This document shows, one piece after another, positions 7,507-11,795 of a stretch of DNA of 11,795 bases. The position numbers and the translations under genes were made by a program. Below the pieces are notes generated by a model. It was given only the letters and a program-made list of their open reading frames with translations. It was not told the DNA's origin and ran no database searches. The first letter of the stretch is position 1. The number at the start of each line of letters is the position of its first letter. The DNA is from Deltaproteobacteria bacterium (GTDB lineage: Bacteria > Myxococcota_A > UBA796 > GCA-2862545), in the NCBI GenBank assembly GCA_019307545.1, contig JAFDJI010000057.1:1-11795 (forward strand). Reading direction: 5' to 3'.

Positions 7507-8034
7507 GTGCTGGTGGTGCGGGAGCGGCGTCACCTCCACGCGGCGGCCGCCGAAACGGCGGTTCGGGAGATGACCCGCGGGGCCGCGGGTCTCGACGACC
7601 TGCTGGGGATCCTGGTCGGCGACCTGCCCTTCGACGACGCGGAGGTGCGCGAGGTGACCATTGGCGCCGAGGGTCACGCGATCGCACTCTTGGAGGGCCC
7701 GAACGACACCAGCGTGGAGGCCTGGATTGACCGGGCCACGGCGACCCCGGTCCGCCTTGTGGCTCGAGACGGGGAGGGGGTGGAGTTGCTGACCGCGGAG
7801 TACGGCGCGTTTTCGGCCACCGACGCCGGCGACCTCCTCCCGGAGGAGGTGACGTTGCACCTGCCGGCGCTGCCGCTCACCGCGACGGTTCGCTACCGCA
7901 AGTGGGAGGTGTTGGAGGCCGTTGGCGCCGAGGTGTTCCAGCCCGAGGTGCCCGAGGACTTCTCGACCACCTCCCTGGAGCAGTTCCTGCTCGACATCTC
8001 GACTCGGGTCAACGGGCCGGACGAGCGTCCGTGA
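7507..8034 (+). CDS. C-terminal piece of the split LolB-like lipoprotein
   Basis: 175 aa from GTG at 7507, directly after the TAG. GGGGAGG at 7492-7498, 8 bases before the GTG, is a credible ribosome site, so reinitiation as a separate polypeptide is possible. That site is also the coding sequence for the conserved 'DGEA', so it may be chance. This piece has no signal peptide and would stay in the cytoplasm, which argues against it working alone. Its last 26 bases overlap the end of recJ on the other strand. Confidence 0.55.
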   Translation: MLVVRERRHLHAAAAETAVREMTRGAAGLDDLLGILVGDLPFDDAEVREVTIGAEGHAIALLEGPNDTSVEAWIDRATATPVRLVARDGEGVELLTAEYGAFSATDAGDLLPEEVTLHLPALPLTATVRYRKWEVLEAVGAEVFQPEVPEDFSTTSLEQFLLDISTRVNGPDERP

Positions 8035-9733
8035 CCCTGAACTGGAGGCGGCGGCGTCCCTTCCACCGGTTCACCGCGAGCGCACCAAGGAGGTCGACGG
8101 GGCGACTGGTCAGGGCATCGACCAGTTCTGCCTGATCCCACCACACCGCTTCCAGGTGACCTCGCCCCGGCCGTGGAACGAGAAACCGGACCATGCGCTG
8201 CGCGGACCCGAGGAGGCGCAACGCGTGGACCTGGACGTCGCGGACCACCAGGCGGGGCCTCGGGTTGCCGATCCCGAAGGGCCCCAGGGAGGCAAGCTCT
8301 TCGTGAAGCTCCATGTCCAGACTCGTGGCCGGGAGTTCCGCGTCCACCTGCCGCACCCGCTCGAGGGAGGCGCCCTGCTCCACCACGTACGAGCACAGGC
8401 GCTCCCGAAGCGTGTCCAGGTCGGCAGTGCGTACCGTGAATCCGGCGGCAGCCGGGTGCCCGCCAAACTTCGCCAGCAGGTCGTTGGCCGTCTCCAGCGC
8501 CTGCACCGCGTGCACCTCGGGGATGCTGCGCACGCTTCCGACCGCCCACTCGCCCTGGATGGAGACCACGGCCACCGGCCGGTGCACCTCCTCCTTGATC
8601 CGGGAAGCGACGATACCGATGACCCCGCGGTGCCACCCCTCGGCCTCCGGACCGGCGGCGACCACGAAGGGATCGACATCGTCATCGAGCCGTTTCGACA
8701 CCTGTGCCACCAGGCGCTCCTGGACCCGCCGTCGTTCCTGATTGTGGTGCTCGATTCGCCTCGCCAACTCCAGGGCGGGCTCCCGGTCTCGGCAACTCAG
8801 GAGCTCGACCACCAGGCTCGCGTCCGCCATGCGCCCGGCCGCGTTGATCCGGGGGCCCAAGCGGAACCCCAGATCCGTCTCGCCGATCTCTCCTGCACGG
8901 AGTTGGCACGTCTCCAGCAAGGCCTGGAGCCCGGCGTGGTGTGGGCCTCGATTGAGCTCGGCCAGGCCCAGGGACACGATGGCGCGGTTCTCGAGGGTGG
9001 TCAGCGGCACCATGTCTGCCACGGTGCCGATCGCGGCCAGCTTGAGGAGGGAGCGGACCACCGCATCGCGGCGCGGGTGATCGGCGAGGAGGGCCTGCGC
9101 GAGCTTGAAGGTGATTCCGCACGCGGCGAGGTGGGGGTTGGGGTAGGTGCACCCCTGCTGGGGCGGACACAGCACCAGGGCGTTGTCGGGCACGGCGGAA
9201 CCGGCCGGGAGGTGGTGGTCGCAGATGAGCACCTCCACCCCGCGCTCCACCGCGTGGGCCACCGCAGCGTGGTCGCGGACCCCGATGTCGGCGGTGACCA
9301 CCAGGTCGATTCCGTCATCGGCCGCCAGATCCGCGGCGTGCACGGAGAGCCCGTACCCTTCCTCGAGCCGGTTGGGGATGTGGTAATCGAGCGCAGCGCC
9401 GCCCCCGAGCAGGCCGAGCGTCGCCTGGAGGATCAGGGAGGATGTCGTCCCGTCCACGTCGTAGTCGGTGATGATGCGGATCCGCTCTCCGTTGGCGGTC
9501 GCGCGGCGCAGTCGTTCGACCGCTTCCTCCATGCCGGCCATGGCGAGCGGGTCCTCGAGGTGCTCGAAGCTTGGCTGCCGCCAGGGCTCAGCGTCTTCCG
9601 TGTCGCCCCAGCGAATGGCGGCGCACCGCGCGGCGGTCTGTGACAGGCCCGCTGCACGTAGCCGTGCAATCGCTTCGGGCTTGGCGTCGACGGGGATCCA
9701 GGTGGCGCTGGTGAAGGAGGGAGGAGCAGGCAT
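8009..9733 (-). CDS. recJ: Single-stranded-DNA-specific exonuclease RecJ
   Basis: 574 aa, the usual size (E. coli RecJ is 577). RecJ degrades single-stranded DNA 5' to 3' in recombination, mismatch repair and base excision repair, in the cytoplasm. DHH-family motifs run in order: DYDVDG at 90-95, 'VTADIG' at 146-151, DHH at 172-174, 'GTVADMVPL' at 236-244, 'GPRINAAGRM' at 293-302 and 'GWHRGVIGIVASRI' at 366-379. The DHHA1 'FGGHPAAAGF' follows at 423-432, then the C-terminal OB-fold region ('GPFGIGNPRPRL' onward). All metal-ligand motifs look intact. ATG at 9733 is preferred to the open extension to 9817, because that extension overlaps the end of the upstream gene and codes Arg-rich shadow sequence. 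No clear ribosome site precedes it. The gap to the upstream stop is 11 bases, so coupling to the MglA-like gene is likely. Confidence 0.96.
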   Translation of the reverse strand: MPAPPSFTSATWIPVDAKPEAIARLRAAGLSQTAARCAAIRWGDTEDAEPWRQPSFEHLEDPLAMAGMEEAVERLRRATANGERIRIITDYDVDGTTSSLILQATLGLLGGGAALDYHIPNRLEEGYGLSVHAADLAADDGIDLVVTADIGVRDHAAVAHAVERGVEVLICDHHLPAGSAVPDNALVLCPPQQGCTYPNPHLAACGITFKLAQALLADHPRRDAVVRSLLKLAAIGTVADMVPLTTLENRAIVSLGLAELNRGPHHAGLQALLETCQLRAGEIGETDLGFRLGPRINAAGRMADASLVVELLSCRDREPALELARRIEHHNQERRRVQERLVAQVSKRLDDDVDPFVVAAGPEAEGWHRGVIGIVASRIKEEVHRPVAVVSIQGEWAVGSVRSIPEVHAVQALETANDLLAKFGGHPAAAGFTVRTADLDTLRERLCSYVVEQGASLERVRQVDAELPATSLDMELHEELASLGPFGIGNPRPRLVVRDVQVHALRLLGSAQRMVRFLVPRPGRGHLEAVWWDQAELVDALTSRPVDLLGALAVNRWKGRRRLQFRVTDARPAR

Positions 9734-9744
9734 GGCAGCAGAGA

Positions 9745-10875
9745 TTACAGGAACGAGAGCACGCCGATGAGCACCCCGATGACGATACCGCTCGCCAAGC
9801 CTGCGACGCCGTACCACAGGGGTGGGAAGTCGGACCTGCTGGGGTGCGTGGTGAGCTCGATCCGGTGCGGCAACGTGTCGAGGGGGCTCGGGGAAATCCG
9901 ATCTACCGGAGTCGCGCCGCTGGTGGTGCTGCCCATTCCCAGGGTGGAGGTGGACTTCGGTTCATTCACCAGGGTGATCTGGAGCCGCCGTGGCTTGCCG
10001 GTGGACTCCTGCTCCATGATCAGGTCGACCATGACGTCCTCACCGTCGACGTGGGCGCCGATCACCTGTAGGGGCCGGGTGCCGGTGAAGTCCGCGGGCT
10101 GGAAGGCCAGCACGATCTCTCCCGCCGGCGGGAGGTCTGACCACGTGGCCTTGCTCGCCATCTCCAGGACGCGCTCGCGCTGCGCTTGGTGGATTGCATC
10201 GAGGTGCTGGGTGATGATCTCCTGGTCGCTCTCCCGGTCCGGGTTGTGGATCGCGGTCAGGGTGATGGTGGCCTCCTTGCCGGCCAGGTTGTGGCGGATC
10301 CGGTTCACGGTGACGGTCGTGACCTGTTCATGGGCCTCCATCACTCCCTTGGAGTCCAGCGCGACCGCCTCGATCACCGGGAAGCCATAGGGGTTCAGGT
10401 CATAGACCACCCGCTCGATGTCTCGGGCGTAGACGTCATCGGTGCGGTTCACCTGGATGACCATCGGGATCTCGGCCATCTCCAGGCTGTCCTCCTTCAG
10501 GATGCCCTCCAGGTCGAGCAGGCTCTCGATGTTGTTCTGCTCCCGCTCCTTGCGGGCGTCGGCCACGAACACCACTGCGTCGGTTCCGCGCAGGATCTCC
10601 TTGCGGTGCTCGGCGCGGATGATGCCACCCGGCATGGCGTACACCTGGAACCGCAGCGACATCCCCTTGATGTTCTTGCCTCCAACCGGGACGTACTCGA
10701 AGTACCAGGTCTTCTCCTTCTCGTCATCGGGACCGAACTGGTGCAGCCCGCCCTTCTCCTTGACCGGGAGGATTTCGTAAAGGGTTCGGACGTTGGTGCT
10801 GCTTCCGGCGGATGGTGCGCCGAAGTAGACGATTTTTGCGGTGATCTCGCGATGTGCGAAGTTCAGGGTCGCCAT
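9745..10875 (-). CDS. MglA-like small GTPase homologue with degenerate G motifs and a C-terminal membrane anchor
   Basis: 376 aa, against about 195 for MglA, the Ras-like GTPase that sets cell polarity in Myxococcus. Residues 1-190 follow the MglA plan: 'KIVYFGAPSAG' at the P-loop, 'KTWYFEYVPV' (MglA 'RTLFFDFLP'), 'QVYAMPGG' at 78-84 (MglA 'YTVPGQ'), 'GTDAVVFVADA', 'QVNRTD' at 141-146 and 'EAVALDSKGVMEA' at the G5 position. Three key sites differ: the P-loop is G-x4-G-S-S instead of G-x4-G-K-T (Ser25 for Lys), PGQ is PGG, and NKxD is NRTD. Residues 215-310 form an extra domain of unknown type, 311-350 a Ser/Thr/Pro-rich linker, and 353-375 a hydrophobic helix ending the protein, typical of a tail anchor. 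It may be a GTP-binding protein with altered kinetics or a pseudo-GTPase. ATG 10875 is chosen by homology; its ribosome site is weak. The stop is TAA, 11 bases before recJ. Confidence 0.85.
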   Translation of the reverse strand: MATLNFAHREITAKIVYFGAPSAGSSTNVRTLYEILPVKEKGGLHQFGPDDEKEKTWYFEYVPVGGKNIKGMSLRFQVYAMPGGIIRAEHRKEILRGTDAVVFVADARKEREQNNIESLLDLEGILKEDSLEMAEIPMVIQVNRTDDVYARDIERVVYDLNPYGFPVIEAVALDSKGVMEAHEQVTTVTVNRIRHNLAGKEATITLTAIHNPDRESDQEIITQHLDAIHQAQRERVLEMASKATWSDLPPAGEIVLAFQPADFTGTRPLQVIGAHVDGEDVMVDLIMEQESTGKPRRLQITLVNEPKSTSTLGMGSTTSGATPVDRISPSPLDTLPHRIELTTHPSRSDFPPLWYGVAGLASGIVIGVLIGVLSFL

Positions 10876-11007
10876 GGCGTCCGGGGGTCGCGACGACCGG
10901 CCGCGACCGAACGACTGTACCGCAGGCCGGTGGAGACGAGCGCTTCCGGTGCGTGCCGGGCCGGGGGACGTTACCGAAGTCAGTCCATATGGGGGCGCGG
11001 TCGGCCC
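10876..11007. promoter_or_regulatory. Divergent intergenic region between the MglA-like gene and lgt
   Basis: This 132-base spacer must supply promoters for both directions. Near the MglA-like start there is a perfect 7-base inverted repeat, GGTCGCG (10886-10892) and CGCGACC (10902-10908), with a 9-base centre; it could be an operator or a hairpin in the 5' leader. The minus strand has TACAGT at 10919-10914, four of six matches to a -10 box, but no recognisable -35 at the right distance. Nothing convincing was found for lgt. The promoter role is inferred from gene orientation. Confidence 0.3.
10886..10908. repeat. Short inverted repeat, 7-base arms
   Basis: GGTCGCG and CGCGACC are exact reverse complements separated by 9 bases. 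The left arm begins 11 bases before the start codon of the MglA-like gene, so it would sit in the leader. In such GC-rich sequence short GC palindromes arise by chance, so significance is low. Confidence 0.35.
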
Positions 11008-11795
11008 ATGATTCCCTATTTCGAAGTGCCGGTCATCCACCTCGGTCCAATCCCCCTGCACGGCTTCGGCCTGCTCGTGGCCTCAGGCTTCCTGGTCGGA
11101 GGGCATCTCGCCAGCCGGCGCGCGAAGCGGGTGGGCCTCGACCCGGACGTCATCAACCGCCTCATCGGGTGGCTGGTGGTGGGTACCTTCATCGGGGGCC
11201 ACCTCGGCTACCTGCTCATGTACGAGCCCGGCAAGATCCTCGAAGACCCGATGGAGATCTTCAAGGTCTGGCGGGGGCTGTCGAGCTTTGGCGGCTTCGT
11301 GGTGTGCGTCCCGCTCAGCGTGTGGTTCTTCAAGAAGAACAAGCTCCCGGTCCTCCCCTACATAGACTGCCTGGCCTACGGCCTGGCCATCGGGTGGTTC
11401 CTGGGACGCATGGGCTGCACCATGGCCCACGACCATCCGGGTACTCCGGCCTCCGGCTTCCCCCTGGCGATCTACTGCCGCCCGGTGGAAGACCACATGT
11501 TCCTGTGGCCCGAGTTCATGCGCCCCGACATCGATCACCGCCTGGCCCCGTGGGGTCCGTGCGCCGACCACCCCAGCGTCAACGGCGCCCACGACATGGG
11601 GTTCTACGAGGCGCAGTGGTCGCTGGCGATGTTCGGGTTGTTCTGGATTCTGGACCGGGTCCCGCGCAAGGCGGGCCTGTACGGGATCCTGCTCGGGGTG
11701 TCCTACGGGCCGGCGCGGTTCATGGGGGACTTCCTCCGTCCGGAGACCACCGACGACCGGTATCTCGGGTTCACCCCGGCCCAGTACTGGTCGGT
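11008..11795 (+). CDS. lgt: Prolipoprotein diacylglyceryl transferase (Lgt), divergent type, partial
   Basis: 262 codons are visible from ATG 11008; the C-terminus is off the right edge, probably by a short stretch. Lgt moves diacylglycerol from phosphatidylglycerol to the lipobox cysteine of prolipoproteins in the inner membrane, the first step for proteins like the two lipoproteins in this window. Features include an N-terminal 'PLHGFGLLVASGFLVG', 'FIGGHLGYLLMYEP' (E. coli 'FLGGRIGYVLFY'), 'SSFGGF' at 92-97, the signature loop 'GRMGCTMAHDHPG' at 133-145, and 'SYGPARFMGDFLRPE' at 232-246. Arg134 and Arg237 align with essential E. coli Arg143 and Arg239. E. coli His103 ('FHGG') is Phe94 here, and Asn146 is Cys137. 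Several membrane helices are visible. A ribosome site is poor (GGGGG 12 bases upstream). Lgt identity is fairly safe; activity of this form is inferred. Confidence 0.85.
   Translation, partial: MIPYFEVPVIHLGPIPLHGFGLLVASGFLVGGHLASRRAKRVGLDPDVINRLIGWLVVGTFIGGHLGYLLMYEPGKILEDPMEIFKVWRGLSSFGGFVVCVPLSVWFFKKNKLPVLPYIDCLAYGLAIGWFLGRMGCTMAHDHPGTPASGFPLAIYCRPVEDHMFLWPEFMRPDIDHRLAPWGPCADHPSVNGAHDMGFYEAQWSLAMFGLFWILDRVPRKAGLYGILLGVSYGPARFMGDFLRPETTDDRYLGFTPAQYWS

Larger units (their letters stand above)
7207..8034 (+). pseudogene. LolB-like lipoprotein gene split by an in-frame TAG codon
   Basis: One reading frame of 275 sense/stop positions is interrupted only by TAG at 7504-7506 (codon 100). Both sides look like one protein. 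Before the TAG there is a signal with lipobox 'VLGC' (Cys16) and the LolB-type stretch 'GRGRLDVFGPMGSTLLTLAS'. After it the fold continues with 'VLVVRERRHLH', a helical 'GLDDLLGILVGDLP' and then beta-strand-like segments up to 'FSTTSLEQFLL'. LolB and DUF4292 proteins have this order: a beta-strand 'asDGe.f.l...', the residue that would fall at the TAG, then a Leu-rich helix. The frame has no other stop for 175 codons, so the lesion, if real, is recent. A single C-to-T change in CAG would produce it. Alternatives are a sequencing error, readthrough, or translation as two pieces. It follows the TPR lipoprotein with a TGATG overlap. Confidence 0.75.

Noticed and set aside
7922..9643. 573-codon plus-strand open frame opposite recJ
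   Set aside because: RecJ on the other strand carries every DHH/DHHA1 motif in order; this frame has none.
9734..9817. N-terminal extension of RecJ
   Set aside because: It would overlap the 3' end of the MglA-like gene and encodes an Arg-rich stretch not typical of RecJ; ATG 9733 gives the usual length.
11083..11592. 169-codon minus-strand open frame inside lgt
   Set aside because: It is antisense to the Lgt signature loop and membrane segments; composition is typical of a shadow frame.

Overview
The window is a very GC-rich, densely coded bacterial chromosome segment. A high-GC deltaproteobacterial lineage, most likely Myxococcota, fits best. The reasons are an MglA-type small GTPase homologue, a SWIM-SNF2 helicase, a MuiA/DUF4139 family protein, long TPR lipoproteins, and an Lgt of the divergent form with a 'GC...HDHPG' signature. 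This assignment is inferred from gene content and was not tested by any search. I see no RNA genes, insertion sequences, CRISPR arrays or phage genes.

Layout. Bases 1-1282, minus strand: a two-gene unit of an unrecognised 201-aa protein whose stop overlaps (ATGA) the start of a MuiA-like protein that runs off the left edge. A 128-base divergent spacer follows. Bases 1411-8034, plus strand: a SWIM zinc-finger SNF2 helicase, a 149-base gap, then a tight run of cpaB, a TPR lipoprotein and a LolB-like lipoprotein. The LolB-like reading frame is split by an in-frame TAG at 7504-7506. Bases 8009-10875, minus strand: recJ, preceded by an MglA-like protein with degenerate nucleotide-binding motifs and a C-terminal membrane anchor. 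The recJ and lipoprotein 3' ends overlap by 26 bases on opposite strands. Bases 11008-11795, plus strand: the start of a divergent lgt.

How the genes relate. Several products belong to the envelope: two lipoproteins, CpaB, Lgt and a membrane-anchored MglA-like protein. RecJ and the SNF2 protein act on DNA. There is no evidence for one integrated pathway. CpaB stands without any other tad/flp pilus gene in view.

The points most worth checking are the in-frame amber codon in the LolB-like lipoprotein gene, the MglA-like protein lacking the P-loop lysine, the Lgt lacking residues that align with E. coli His103 and Asn146, and the unknown 201-aa family coupled to the MuiA-like gene.
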